The notes beneath the pieces are model-generated. The model saw only the letters and a program-made list of their open reading frames with translations, had not been told where the DNA came from and did not search any database. A stretch of DNA of 64,000 nt from NCBI RefSeq assembly GCF_002741075.1, contig NZ_CP016634.1, positions 3,502,001 through 3,566,000 of the forward strand. The letters run 5' to 3'. Below, piece by piece: positions 35,068 to 47,912 of this stretch. Numbering within the stretch: position 1 is the stretch's first letter; every line of letters starts with the position of its first letter. The stretch comes from Pseudomonas putida. Its GTDB lineage: Bacteria; Pseudomonadota; Gammaproteobacteria; Pseudomonadales; Pseudomonadaceae. The position numbers and the translations under genes were made by a program.

Positions 35068-35535
35068 ATGCACGACACCACTTTGCTGCAACTGATCGAA
35101 GACGACATCGCGCCCACGCAGGAACTGCTCGAACTGCTTCAGAAAGAAGCCGTCGCCCTGCACGGCCGGGACATGCTGGTGCTGGAGAACATCCTGGCAC
35201 GCAAGCAGTCCCTGATCGTCCTGCTCGAGCAGCAAGGTATGCGGCGCAACCAACTGCTTGTCGGCCTCGGCTTCTCTGCCGACCGAGCCGGCGTGCAGGC
35301 GCTGGCGGCGCAATCCTCCCTGGGCGAGGTCATGCTGCAACAGCTCGATGCACTCACCCAATTGATGGATGCCTGTCAGAAGGTCAACGAGACCAACGGC
35401 CGGATCATCCAGCTGCAGCAACACGCCACGGCCAACCAGATCAGAATCCTCATGGGTGGCGATTCTCCGTCGCTCTATGACAGCCGCGGCGCCACCTCGC
35501 CCATGGCCAAGGCCCGCGCCATCAGCCAAGTGTGA
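35068..35535 (+). CDS. flgN: Flagellar chaperone for FlgK and FlgL
   Basis: The 155-residue, mostly helical, acidic protein begins MHDTTLLQLIEDDIAPTQE and has the coiled-coil LLELLQKEAVALHGRD of FlgN. It keeps FlgK and FlgL, encoded at 20047-23674, unfolded and delivers them to the export gate. It starts 46 bases after flgM, the usual pair. Confidence 0.93.
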   Translation: MHDTTLLQLIEDDIAPTQELLELLQKEAVALHGRDMLVLENILARKQSLIVLLEQQGMRRNQLLVGLGFSADRAGVQALAAQSSLGEVMLQQLDALTQLMDACQKVNETNGRIIQLQQHATANQIRILMGGDSPSLYDSRGATSPMAKARAISQV

Positions 35536-35615
35536 TTATTTCTATCAAGGCACGGAACATACTGGCAAAATGCCGTTACTTGCGTGTGTCGTTTTTGCCT
35601 GGAGATTGATTACCC

Positions 35616-36359
35616 GTGTTCAATGCATCCGATGCTCCCCAGCCGCCCAAGGTGCTCACCACGCCCTTGGAGATCGCAGCCAACCTGCGCCAATTGCTGG
35701 ATAGCCACGATCCGCTGATCATCACCTTCCCTGAGCGCAGCCAGCGATTCCAAAGCTACGTGGTGCATGTGGACCGTGACGCCAACACCGTGGCGCTGGA
35801 CGAGATGATTCCGCGCGATGGCGAAAAGTTCATCGAGAATGGCGAACCCTTCCGCATCGAAGGCTTCCATGACGGCGTGCGCATCGCCTGGGAATGCAAC
35901 ACCGCGACCACCATCACCGAAATCGATGGCCATCGCTGCTACCGTGCTCCCCTGCCCACCGAGATGACCTACCACCAGCGCCGCAACGCCTTCCGCGCCG
36001 CCCTCAAGCTGTCGCAGCTGGTCGATATCGTGCTCGACGGTGAGCGGCTCAAGGGCAAGGGCGCCCTGCGTGGCAAGTTGCTGGACATCTCCGCCACCGG
36101 CTGCAAGCTGCGCTTTGAGGGCAACGTCGAAGAGCGCCTGCAATTGGGTGAGGTGTACGAGCGTTTTGCCGCCAGCAATCCGCTGGGCATGCCCCAAGCC
36201 ATGGTGGAACTGCGTCACCTGCACTTCGAGGAGCGCCTGAACACCACATTCGCAGGTGTGCGCTTCCACAACCTCAACGGCCAGATGCAGCGCAAGATCG
36301 AGAGTTTCGTCTACCAGCTTCAACGTGAGGCCCGCCGCTTCGACAAGGACGATTACTGA
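35616..36359 (+). CDS. flgZ: c-di-GMP-binding flagellar brake protein (YcgR/FlgZ, PilZ domain)
   Basis: The 247-residue protein has an N-terminal YcgR domain (about 15-115) and a C-terminal PilZ domain. c-di-GMP ligands are seen as RRNAFRA at about 128-134 (RxxxR) and DISATG at about 158-163 (DxSxxG). When loaded with c-di-GMP it slows or biases the motor. The start is GTG at 35616, with GGAG eleven bases before. It follows flgN by 80 bases. Position after flgAMN matches flgZ in other pseudomonads. A clear terminator follows. Confidence 0.94.
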   Translation: MFNASDAPQPPKVLTTPLEIAANLRQLLDSHDPLIITFPERSQRFQSYVVHVDRDANTVALDEMIPRDGEKFIENGEPFRIEGFHDGVRIAWECNTATTITEIDGHRCYRAPLPTEMTYHQRRNAFRAALKLSQLVDIVLDGERLKGKGALRGKLLDISATGCKLRFEGNVEERLQLGEVYERFAASNPLGMPQAMVELRHLHFEERLNTTFAGVRFHNLNGQMQRKIESFVYQLQREARRFDKDDY

Positions 36360-36377
36360 TCCTGCTCCGAGCGCAAG

Positions 36378-36402
36378 ACGCCACCCACCGGGTGGCGTTT
36401 TC
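36378..36402 (+). terminator. Rho-independent terminator after flgZ
   Basis: ACGCCACCC pairs with GGGTGGCGT around a three-base loop, followed by TTTTC. It lies 19 bases after the flgZ stop and ends the flgAMNZ unit. Confidence 0.88.
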
Positions 36403-36525
36403 ATTTGGCGACAGTGATAACCGCTACGAGGCAGAAGCATTTCCAGCTCCCGATGAGGTTCAACACAGAACCTAATACGTCCGGTAACGCACCCACACAA
36501 GGTGCGACAAGACACCGGAGGTTCC

Positions 36526-37083
36526 ATGATCACTGCCAGCTTCACCGCCGAACTGCATTGCCAATATGGCCGGATAGGCGTCGCCCACACCCAATTAGAG
36601 GACCACTTCGTCACGAGCGCAGATATTGACGGTTGGTTATGCACCCAAGAAAGCAAGCACTTCAAGCCGATGAGGTTCTTATTCACCTTCCAGCGACAAA
36701 CGCAAACCCGCACTTATTACCGGATCACCTGCGCGGACTCCTGGCAATATCGAGGGGCTGAGCTTCGACAGAACAACAACGGCTGGTTGGGGGTATACGG
36801 CACCCATGTGGTGGGACGCATGCTCGATGCACTCAACCCCATCAACCTACTGCCGTCTACCACCTGGAAAATCGACATGCTCGATGCGTGGAACGGTGAT
36901 CCCAATAGCGCCGCCCACAAAGATTTCTATCTGCGCAACAGCGATGGCTTCAGAGTGGCGCGGTCCACCCTCAACCCCCATCGTGAAGCCGTGCTGAATG
37001 GAGGATCATTCCTCAATGCCAGTTCGAGGGAGGGCGATGTACTGGTGTGCCGCCTGAGCAATATCGAACTGCTGGACGTTTGA
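36526..37083 (+). CDS. Protein of unknown function, lone gene after flgZ
   Basis: The 185-residue soluble protein starts at the ATG at 36526, with GGAGG four bases before it; an in-frame ATG-less extension upstream is less likely. There is no signal peptide, membrane helix or recognised motif. It is rich in aromatic and polar residues (YGRIGVAHTQ, YYRITCADSWQYRGAE, NGWLGVYGTH), with a beta-strand-like pattern. It stands alone between the flgZ terminator and the convergent MFS gene. By eye it is less GC-rich than its neighbours, which may mark acquisition. I do not recognise a family and assign no function. Confidence 0.65.
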   Translation: MITASFTAELHCQYGRIGVAHTQLEDHFVTSADIDGWLCTQESKHFKPMRFLFTFQRQTQTRTYYRITCADSWQYRGAELRQNNNGWLGVYGTHVVGRMLDALNPINLLPSTTWKIDMLDAWNGDPNSAAHKDFYLRNSDGFRVARSTLNPHREAVLNGGSFLNASSREGDVLVCRLSNIELLDV

Positions 37084-37105
37084 GCACGCGTTTGAAGCCT
37101 GGCCA

Positions 37106-37130
37106 CTGACGATCCCGGCATGATCGTCAG
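37106..37130. terminator. Hairpin between convergent genes
   Basis: CTGACGATC pairs perfectly with GATCGTCAG around a seven-base loop, between the stop codons of the unknown gene and of the MFS gene. No T-run follows on either strand, so its strength is uncertain. Confidence 0.45.
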
Positions 37131-37144
37131 CGACCGCGTAGCCC

Positions 37145-38485
37145 TTACGTTGCCTTGTCTGTTGCGGACGCCGGCTCCACGCCCTGCTCGACTGTCGATG
37201 CTTCTTCTTCGGTGTCTTCCGCCGCCACCGGCGCCTGCATCACCTCCTGCACGGTCTGCTCATCGACCCGCGGGTCCAGCGCTGCCGACAATGGCGAGCC
37301 TGCCGCCGGCATGGCCACGTGCCCCAGCGGTGCGTCCTGTACCTGATGCAGGCCAGTGACCGCCTTCGGCCGGATCCGCCATACCAGCACCAGGGCGAAG
37401 AACAGGAAGAAGGCATAGAGCATCTGCGGCCCCAGGAGCTTCATCAGCACCCCTGCCGCCAGCGGCCCGATACAAGCGCCCACGCCGTAGGTCACCAGCA
37501 ACATGGCCGTCAGCGAGACACGTCGCTCGCTTTCGACATGGTCGTTGGAGAACGCCACTGCCAGGGGATACAGGCAGAACTGCAGCAACGAAATCAAAAA
37601 GCCGATGGCAAACAGCAGCTCTAGCGGCACGCTGGGCAGCAACGCCAGCGGCAAGGCAGCCAGTGCCAGCCCGATCGAGACGCTGCGGATCAATACTGCA
37701 CGGTCGTAGCGGTCCGACAGCCAGCCCAACGGCCACTGCACCACCAACCCCGCGAAAATGCAGCTACCCATGAACAGACCGATCTGCTCGGTGGTGAGCC
37801 CCTGGTTGGCCGCATACAGCGGCGCAAGACCATAGAACGAACCGACGATCAGGCCCGAGCCCAGTACGGTGGACAACGACTGCGGCACCCGCTTGAGGAA
37901 GAACTTGGGCTCCATCGGTGCCGGTCGCAGCGGCGCTGGGTGGATACGCCGGGTCATCGCCACCGGCACCAGGCACAGGGCAAAGCACATGGCGACCAGC
38001 ATCAGCAGTTCAGGGCCGAGTTCCGGGTGCACCACCAGGATCAATTGGCCGAGCACCAGGCCCAGGTAGGAGGCGATCATATAGCCGCTGAACACTGCCC
38101 CGCGGTGCTTCACATCGGCCTGCTCGTTGAGCCAGCTCTCGATGACCATGTACTGGCACATCATCCCCAGGCCCACGATCATCCGCAGCCCCACCCATAC
38201 CGGAAGCCAGCTGGTCATGCCGTGACCGAGCACCGCCGCACAGACGATACCCGCGCACGTGGCATAGGCCCGGATGTGTCCGACCCTGCCGATCAGCCGG
38301 TGACCGACCTTGCCGCCCACGGCCAGGCCAAAATAGTTGGCGGCCATCAAGGCGCCGACCCATAGGCTGTCCACATGGTCGGCGGCCAGGCGCAAGGCCA
38401 GGTAAGTACTGAGCAGGCCCGAGCCGATCAGCATCATCAAGGCAGCGAAATACAGCGACTGAAACGGCTTCCAGATGTTTCGCAT
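37145..38485 (-). CDS. MFS transporter, YcaD-like
   Basis: The 446-residue inner-membrane protein has about 12 hydrophobic segments, the motif GHRLIGRVGH in the position of MFS motif A (loop 2-3), and WLSDRYDRAVLI in loop 8-9. The last 65 residues after the final helix are hydrophilic and Glu/Ala-rich, probably disordered. The closest family by eye is the YcaD-type exporters. The substrate is unknown. It is transcribed alone and converges on the unknown gene downstream. Confidence 0.85.
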   Translation of the reverse strand: MRNIWKPFQSLYFAALMMLIGSGLLSTYLALRLAADHVDSLWVGALMAANYFGLAVGGKVGHRLIGRVGHIRAYATCAGIVCAAVLGHGMTSWLPVWVGLRMIVGLGMMCQYMVIESWLNEQADVKHRGAVFSGYMIASYLGLVLGQLILVVHPELGPELLMLVAMCFALCLVPVAMTRRIHPAPLRPAPMEPKFFLKRVPQSLSTVLGSGLIVGSFYGLAPLYAANQGLTTEQIGLFMGSCIFAGLVVQWPLGWLSDRYDRAVLIRSVSIGLALAALPLALLPSVPLELLFAIGFLISLLQFCLYPLAVAFSNDHVESERRVSLTAMLLVTYGVGACIGPLAAGVLMKLLGPQMLYAFFLFFALVLVWRIRPKAVTGLHQVQDAPLGHVAMPAAGSPLSAALDPRVDEQTVQEVMQAPVAAEDTEEEASTVEQGVEPASATDKAT

Positions 38486-38615
38486 ACGTCCCGTCGGGCT
38501 CCCTGGTTAGGTGGCGTTGGCTTGCAGGCAAGCATAAAAGCAAATTTGCCACAGCGCAGGCCCCTATCGGCGAAATAGATGAACAGGGGCGCGTCCAGTG
38601 TCGGTTGTGTCGCGA

Positions 38616-39959
38616 TCAGGCCTGTGCGGCCAGCACCCGTCGCTCCCAGGGCGTGATTTCATCAAGAAAGTCTGTCAGCTCCAAGGTCTTGGTTGCGAAA
38701 TAGCCATCGATGAATTCGTTCCCGAACATCTCCCGCGCCAAGGCGCTGCGCGAGAGGCGCTCCAACGCGCCATGCAGGGTACAAGGCAGCCTCAGGTGGT
38801 CTGGAACCTCGAATTCACCCTGGATCGCAGCGGTAGGCTGCAGACGCTGCTCAATGCCGTGCAGGCCAGCGGCCAGGCTCGCGGCGATGGCCAGGTAGGG
38901 GTTGGCGTCGGCGCCCGGCAAGCGGTTCTCGACCCGCCGCGCCACTGGCGAGCTGGCCGGGATACGCAAGCCGGCTGCGCGGTTGTCATGGGACCAGCAG
39001 GCATTGTTGGGCGAGGCGTACGGATGGCAAAGCCGCTGGTAGGAGTTGACGTTCGGCGCGAACAGCGCGGTGAAGTCCGCCATACAGGCCTGCAAACCGC
39101 CGATGAAGTGGTGGAAGGTCTCGGTCGGCTGCCCGGCCTCGTCGCTGAACACGTTGCGGCCACTGTCGATGTGCACCAGGCTCTGGTGGATATGCATCGA
39201 GCTGCCCGGCGTTCTGGCCAGCGGCTTGGCCATACACACCACGGTCAGGCCATGTTTGAGCGCCACTTCCTTGAGCAGGTGTTTGAACAGGAACGTCTGA
39301 TCGGCCAGCAGCAGCGGGTCGCCGTGCAGCAAGTTGATCTCGAACTGGCTGACGCCCATCTCATGCATGAAGGTGTCACGAGGCAACCCGAGGGCAGCCA
39401 TGCACTGATACACCTCATTGAAGAACGGCCGCAAGCCATTGTTGGAACTGACGCTGAATGCCGAGTGGCCAAGCTCGCGACGGCCATCCTTGCCCACCGG
39501 CGGCAAGAACGACTGATGTGGATCGGTGTTCGGCGCGAAGACGAAGAACTCCAGCTCCGTCGCCACCACTGGTGCAAGACCAAGCGCGGCGTAGCGCGCG
39601 ATCACGGCCTTGAGCTGACCCCGGGTGGACAGCCCGGACGGCACGCCGTTGAGCTCGACCGCATCACAGATGGCCAGCGCCCTCGGCTCGTCGCTCCAGG
39701 GCAGGTGATGGATCTGGACAGGCTCGGCCACCAGGGCCAGATCGCCGTCATCGCTGCCATAGAAACGGGCCGGCGGATAGCCGCCCATGATGCATTGCAG
39801 CAATACACCCCGAGCCATCTGCAAGCGGCGCCCCTCCAGGAAGCCTTCGGCGGTCATCACCTTGCCGCGGGGTACACCATTGAGGTCCGGGGTGACACAT
39901 TCGATCTCGTCGATACCGGTCAGACGTTCGCAGAGGGAACGCGGGGCTTCGGTCGTCAT
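38616..39959 (-). CDS. Glutamine synthetase family ligase, gamma-glutamylpolyamine synthetase type
   Basis: The 447-residue protein has the glutamine synthetase fold with the ATP/metal signatures TELEFFVF at about residue 134, then SSMHIHQSL and VENRLPGADANPYLAIAAS. It is shorter than housekeeping GlnA (about 468) and lacks the GlnA adenylylation loop. It resembles PuuA/SpuB-type enzymes that join glutamate to a polyamine or amine. I chose the ATG at 39959 (MTTEAPRSLCERL); an extension to 40013 looks non-native. No other polyamine genes adjoin, so the amine substrate is open. Confidence 0.85.
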   Translation of the reverse strand: MTTEAPRSLCERLTGIDEIECVTPDLNGVPRGKVMTAEGFLEGRRLQMARGVLLQCIMGGYPPARFYGSDDGDLALVAEPVQIHHLPWSDEPRALAICDAVELNGVPSGLSTRGQLKAVIARYAALGLAPVVATELEFFVFAPNTDPHQSFLPPVGKDGRRELGHSAFSVSSNNGLRPFFNEVYQCMAALGLPRDTFMHEMGVSQFEINLLHGDPLLLADQTFLFKHLLKEVALKHGLTVVCMAKPLARTPGSSMHIHQSLVHIDSGRNVFSDEAGQPTETFHHFIGGLQACMADFTALFAPNVNSYQRLCHPYASPNNACWSHDNRAAGLRIPASSPVARRVENRLPGADANPYLAIAASLAAGLHGIEQRLQPTAAIQGEFEVPDHLRLPCTLHGALERLSRSALAREMFGNEFIDGYFATKTLELTDFLDEITPWERRVLAAQA

Positions 39960-40103
39960 GACGCTGTCCTTCTTGTTGTTTTTGCGTGCCGAGAATGGCG
40001 AAAGACACAACATAGGCGTCCGCTGTTGAAAATATCAAGCGGGTTTGATGCCAGTGTGGAAATTTATTAACACCCTAAATGCGTCGCTGTATTCACCATC
40101 GTA

Positions 40104-40182
40104 TTCGCGGGTGACCCCGCTCCCAGAATGGCGCGGCCTTCACCTGCAGCGCTGTGCCTGTAGGAGCGGGTTTACCCGCGAA
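40104..40182. repeat. Inverted pair of P. putida-type REP elements
   Basis: TTCGCGGGTGACCCCGCTCC at 40104 and GGAGCGGGTTTACCCGCGAA at about 40163-40182 are inverted copies of the palindromic REP unit common between genes in the P. putida group. They fill most of the 285-base space between the ligase gene and bkdR, and may act as a transcript-end structure. Confidence 0.85.
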
Positions 40183-40244
40183 TGCGTCCATGGATTCGCC
40201 GCCACTCTGCGGGGTGAACCGCCCCGGTAAGCCCCACGCTGAAG

Positions 40245-40730
40245 CTATTCGCGCAAGGTCATGCCATTGGCCGGCAACGGCAGCGCGGTCTTGTAGCGCA
40301 CTTGCTTGAGGGCAAAACTCGAACGGATATTGGCCACCCCCGGCAGGCGCGTCAGATAATCGAGAAAGCGCTCCAGCGCCTGGATGCTGGGCAACAGCAC
40401 GCGCAGCAGGTAGTCCGGGTCACCCGTCATCAGGTAGCACTCCATCACCTCCGGCCGCTCGGCGATTTCCTCTTCGAAGCGGTGCAGCGCTTGCTCCACC
40501 TGCTTCTCCAGGCTCACGTGGATGAACACATTGACGTCCAGCCCCAGCACCTCGGGCGCGAGCAAGGTCACTTGCTGACGGATCACCCCCAGCTCCTCCA
40601 TGGCCTTGACCCGGTTGAAACAGGGCGTGGGCGACAGGTTCACCGAACGGGCCAGCTCGGCGTTGGTGATGCGGGCATTTTCCTGGAGGCTGTTGAGAAT
40701 GCCGATATCGGTGCGATCGAGTTTGCGCAT
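40245..40730 (-). CDS. bkdR: Lrp-family activator of the branched-chain keto acid dehydrogenase operon
   Basis: The 161-residue protein has an N-terminal AsnC-type winged helix ([20 protein letters not shown] then [18 protein letters not shown]) and a C-terminal RAM effector domain ([16 protein letters not shown]). It is divergent from bkdAA across a 197-base space, the arrangement known for bkdR in P. putida, where it activates the bkd operon in response to branched-chain amino acids. Binding sites in the intergenic space could not be delimited by eye. Confidence 0.95.
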   Translation of the reverse strand: MRKLDRTDIGILNSLQENARITNAELARSVNLSPTPCFNRVKAMEELGVIRQQVTLLAPEVLGLDVNVFIHVSLEKQVEQALHRFEEEIAERPEVMECYLMTGDPDYLLRVLLPSIQALERFLDYLTRLPGVANIRSSFALKQVRYKTALPLPANGMTLRE

Positions 40731-40849
40731 GAGACAAATTCACCGGATTTTTGTGTTTATGCGGAATGTTTATCTTCCCCCTCAGGCAAAGGCAATCAAC
40801 TTGAGAGAAAAATTCTTCAGCCGTCCCCCTATGATGTAGTTAGCGCTGA

Positions 40850-42160
<1,311 letters not shown>

Positions 42161-42161
42161 G

Positions 42162-43220
<1,059 letters not shown>

Positions 43221-44492
43221 ATGGGCACGCACGTCATCAAGATGCCGGACATCGGCGAAGGCATCGCACAGGTCGAGTTGGTGGAGTGGTTCGTCAAGGT
43301 CGGCGATGTGATCGCCGAGGACCAGGTGGTGGCCGATGTCATGACCGACAAGGCCACCGTGGAAATCCCCTCGCCGGTCAGCGGCAAGGTAGTGGCCCTG
43401 GGCGGCCAGCCCGGTGAAGTGATGGCGGTCGGCAGCGAGCTGATCCGCATCGAGGTAGAAGGCAGCGGCAACCATGTGGATGAGCCCCACGCCAAGCCGG
43501 TCGAAGCCGTTGCCGCGCCAGCACCAGTCGCTGCTGAACCCCGCGTCGAACCGCAGCCGGTCGCCAGCGCCCCAACCAGCGCCAGCGTCGTCGCGCCGAT
43601 CGTGCCACGTCAGGCCAGCGACAAGCCACTGGCCTCCCCGGCGGTGCGCAAACGGGCCCTGGACGCGGGTATCGAGCTGCGCTACGTGCATGGCAGCGGT
43701 CCCGCTGGACGCATCCTCCACGAAGACCTCGACGCCTTCATCAGCAAGCCCCACAGCACAGCCGGACAGGCCCCGAGCGGCTACGGCAAGCGCACCGACA
43801 GCGAGCAGATCCCGGTGATCGGCCTGCGTCGCAAGATCGCCCAACGTATGCAGGACGCCAAGCGTCGCGTCGCGCACTTCAGCTACGTCGAGGAAATCGA
43901 CGTCACCGCCCTCGAAGCCCTGCGCCAGCAACTGAACCTCAAGCACGGCCAGGACCGCGGCAAGCTGACGCTGCTGCCGTTCATCGTGCGCGCCATGGTC
44001 GTGGCCCTGCGAGACTTCCCGCAGATCAACGCCACCTATGACGACGAAGCCCAGGTCATCACCCGCCACGGCGCGGTGCATGTGGGGATCGCCACCCAAG
44101 GCGACAACGGCCTGATGGTGCCGGTGCTGCGTCATGCCGAAGCCGGCAGCCTGTGGAGCAACGCCAGCGAGATCGCCCGCCTGGCCAATGCCGCGCGCAC
44201 CAACAAGGCCAGCCGCGACGAGCTCTCTGGCTCGACCATCACCCTGACTAGCCTTGGCGCACTCGGCGGCATCGCCAGCACGCCGGTGGTCAATACTCCG
44301 GAAGTGGCCATCGTGGGCGTCAACCGCATGGTCGAACGGCCCGTGGTGATCGACGGCCAGATCGTCGTGCGCAAGATGATGAACCTGTCCAGCTCCTTCG
44401 ACCACAGGGTGGTCGACGGCATGGATGCTGCCCTGTTCATCCAGGCCGTGCGCGGCCTGCTGGAACAACCCGCCTGCCTGTTCGTGGAGTAA
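43221..44492 (+). CDS. bkdB: Lipoyl transacylase E2 of branched-chain 2-oxoacid dehydrogenase
   Basis: The 423-residue E2 has an N-terminal lipoyl domain with the lipoyl-lysine motif DKATVEI at about 43-49, then an Ala/Pro/Val-rich linker. A peripheral-subunit-binding domain follows ([18 protein letters not shown]), then the catalytic acyltransferase domain with [16 protein letters not shown] near the C-terminus, whose His and Asp are catalytic. It transfers the acyl group to CoA and forms the complex core. Confidence 0.97.
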   Translation: MGTHVIKMPDIGEGIAQVELVEWFVKVGDVIAEDQVVADVMTDKATVEIPSPVSGKVVALGGQPGEVMAVGSELIRIEVEGSGNHVDEPHAKPVEAVAAPAPVAAEPRVEPQPVASAPTSASVVAPIVPRQASDKPLASPAVRKRALDAGIELRYVHGSGPAGRILHEDLDAFISKPHSTAGQAPSGYGKRTDSEQIPVIGLRRKIAQRMQDAKRRVAHFSYVEEIDVTALEALRQQLNLKHGQDRGKLTLLPFIVRAMVVALRDFPQINATYDDEAQVITRHGAVHVGIATQGDNGLMVPVLRHAEAGSLWSNASEIARLANAARTNKASRDELSGSTITLTSLGALGGIASTPVVNTPEVAIVGVNRMVERPVVIDGQIVVRKMMNLSSSFDHRVVDGMDAALFIQAVRGLLEQPACLFVE

Positions 44493-44494
44493 GC

Positions 44495-45874
<1,380 letters not shown>

Positions 45875-45899
45875 CACTGAAGCGGCGACAGCCGATTTG

Positions 45900-45934
45900 G
45901 CCCGCTGCGCCCCAGGCGCCGCGGGCATTTTTTT
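45900..45934 (+). terminator. Rho-independent terminator of the bkd operon
   Basis: GCCCGC and CGCC pair with GGCG and GCGGGC, with small internal bulges, followed by ATTTTTTT. It begins 26 bases after the lpdV stop. Confidence 0.85.
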
Positions 45935-46011
45935 GTCTTCAATCCCCGAATTTCGCCGATGTCTGTAAACCCGCACACAAGGTGCGCACGACACTCAAGA
46001 ACAGGGGCCCA

Positions 46012-47010
46012 TCACTCGAAGATGGTGTTCTTGCCCGCCGCCTTGGCCCGATACAGCGCCTGGTCGGCCCGCGCCATCAGATCATGCTGGTCTTCATCGT
46101 CCTCCCAGCGCACCACCCCAAAACTCATGGTCAGGCGACAATCGCCGATCGGCTCGACATCCTCCATGGCCTGACGGATCTGCGCCGCCAGCGCCAATGC
46201 TTGCTCCACCGAGGTCTGGGGCAGGACGGCGACGAACTCATCACCACCCCACCGCGCCAGCAGGTCCTGCGAACGCAGGCACGGGCGGATGCGCTCCACC
46301 GCCTCGACCAGGGCCGCATCGCCTCGGGCATGGCCGTAGCGGTCGTTGATCGGCTTGAAGTCGTCTATATCCATGACGATCAGCGCCAAGGGCTGACGGA
46401 AACGCCGGGCACGCTCGCATTCCTGATGCAGGGTCTTTTCCAGTCGATAGCGGTTGGCGGTACGGGTCAGGGCATCACGCTCGGCCAGTTCGAGATTTTC
46501 GTCCAGCTGGCGTTGCAGTTGCTGATTGACCCAGGACAGCTCACGGGTGCGCTCGGCCACCAAGGCCTCCAGGGACTGGTTCTTCTGCTGCAGCTCGATC
46601 ACCAGGCGCTTGCCCGCGTCGATGTTGCGATGGGCACCGAGCATGCGCGCCACCGAGCCATCCCCGTTGCGGGCGATGATATGACCGCTGTCCTCGATCC
46701 ACAGGTAGCTGCCATCCTGACAGCGGCAACGGTATTCGATCCGGTAACGCTCGTTGCGCTGGTTGATGTACGCCTCGAAGTGGGCCATCACCCGGGGGTA
46801 GTCCTCCGGATGGATCACGCTTTCCCAGGTCAGCACGGTGTTGGCCATCGAGTGGGTCTGGTAACCGAGCATGGCGTACCAGCCTGGGTTGCGGTAGACG
46901 TAACCGGAATTGGCGTCCCAATCCCAGATACCGTCGCTGATCAGATCGAACAAGGTGTGCAGTTGCTGCTCACTGAAACCGGCAGGCAACGGCCCGGACT
47001 GCTGACTCAT
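46012..47010 (-). CDS. PAS-GGDEF diguanylate cyclase
   Basis: The 332-residue cytoplasmic protein has a PAS/PAC sensor (about 15-130, SDGIWDWDANSGYVYRNP), a short coiled-coil linker (IELQQKNQSLEALVAERTRE) and a GGDEF domain with the intact active site RWGGDEFVAV. RSQD stands five residues before GGDEF, so the inhibitory RxxD site is present and product feedback is expected. No membrane segment is seen. I chose the ATG at 47010 because GGAGAG lies seven bases before it. It converges on the bkd operon and probably acts alone. It makes c-di-GMP, for which FlgZ in this window is a receptor. Confidence 0.92.
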   Translation of the reverse strand: MSQQSGPLPAGFSEQQLHTLFDLISDGIWDWDANSGYVYRNPGWYAMLGYQTHSMANTVLTWESVIHPEDYPRVMAHFEAYINQRNERYRIEYRCRCQDGSYLWIEDSGHIIARNGDGSVARMLGAHRNIDAGKRLVIELQQKNQSLEALVAERTRELSWVNQQLQRQLDENLELAERDALTRTANRYRLEKTLHQECERARRFRQPLALIVMDIDDFKPINDRYGHARGDAALVEAVERIRPCLRSQDLLARWGGDEFVAVLPQTSVEQALALAAQIRQAMEDVEPIGDCRLTMSFGVVRWEDDEDQHDLMARADQALYRAKAAGKNTIFE

Positions 47011-47228
47011 GGACGCTCTCTCCTGGTGTCCAGCCACTACGCCTTTCTGGGCTGCTGATGGTCATGGTGGTTGCCGCGAAGCGGCAAACTTGTGCCCTTG
47101 AGTGGCAAGCTTAGCGCCAAACCCGATTGGATCCAGATAGCCCAAGCGGCCGCTTTCATGCCTTTCCAAGCCGCTGGCACAGGTCTTGCCCCTTCGATGA
47201 CGTCATTGATTCTCAAGGAGCAGACCTG

Positions 47229-47714
47229 ATGATCACCCTCAATGGCCTGGGCTGGCAGACCGCCGTGCAGCAGTACAACCGCGCAGGGGCCGAGCAGCCG
47301 TTGGCTGGCGTGTTGCCAATGCGCCTGCCGGTCGCCCCTGCCACCGCCACGCCACAGCAGAACAACCAGAGCGGCACGTCCGGGCAGAACACCGAGGACG
47401 CGCGCAAGGAAGCCTTCGCCAAACTCATGGTGATGCTGCAGAACCCAGACGTTGCCGCGCGCCAGCAGGCCAGCGTCAACGAGCAGGACACCAGCGGTGC
47501 CCTGGAGGCGTTCCGCGACTATATGGCCAAGTCACCGGAAGAAAAGATCAAGGAAAAGTACCTCGCCGAGCTGGGCCTGAGCGAGGAGGAATACAACGCC
47601 TTGCCGCCTGAGCAGAAGGAGAAGATCGACCAGCAGATCGCCCAGCGGATGCAGGAAGACGTAGCGCTCAAGACCCAGGCGAAAATGGCAGGACGCCAGG
47701 ACGTGGAGCTGTAA
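47229..47714 (+). CDS. Small hydrophilic protein of unknown function
   Basis: The 161-residue protein starts at an ATG with AAGGAG ten bases before it. It has no signal peptide or membrane helix. The N-terminal third is Gln/Ala/Pro-rich and likely disordered. The C-terminal half is charged and helical, with SPEEKIKEKYLAELGLSEEEYNALPPEQKEKIDQQIA split over two helices. I do not recognise a family. It is divergent from the diguanylate cyclase gene, sharing a 218-base upstream region. Confidence 0.75.
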   Translation: MITLNGLGWQTAVQQYNRAGAEQPLAGVLPMRLPVAPATATPQQNNQSGTSGQNTEDARKEAFAKLMVMLQNPDVAARQQASVNEQDTSGALEAFRDYMAKSPEEKIKEKYLAELGLSEEEYNALPPEQKEKIDQQIAQRMQEDVALKTQAKMAGRQDVEL

Positions 47715-47749
47715 GCGTGCAGGCATCTCCACACGCCTGGCGGCGCACC

Positions 47750-47836
47750 CTGTAGGAGCGGGTTTACCCGCGAAACAGACACCGCTCTGCTTGGCACCGG
47801 CTCTGCCGGTGTTCGCCGGTGACCCGCTCCCACAGG
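47750..47836. repeat. Second inverted pair of REP elements
   Basis: TGTAGGAGCGGGTTTACCCG begins at 47751 (unit to 47774), and an inverted relative with TTCGCCGGTGACCCGCTCCC lies at 47812-47836. This is the same P. putida REP family as at 40104-40182. The pair sits between convergent genes. Confidence 0.8.
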
Positions 47837-47886
47837 GTTGCGCAAGCCTTGAGAGCGGCGCAATCCCGGGGACCAAAGCCTGCGAT

Positions 47887-47903
47887 GGGCCGCAACGCGG
47901 CCC
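47887..47903 (-). terminator. Hairpin after the gluconate dehydrogenase cytochrome gene
   Basis: GGGCCGC pairs with GCGGCCC around a three-base loop, ten bases after the cytochrome c stop on the minus strand. No T-run follows, so it is only a possible terminator. Confidence 0.4.
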
Positions 47904-47912
47904 CCTGTCACT

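Noticed and set aside
35540-35610. Sigma-54 promoter for flgZ (TGGCAAAATGCCGTTACTTGC)
   Set aside because: The distance from GG to GC is too long for a -24/-12 promoter.
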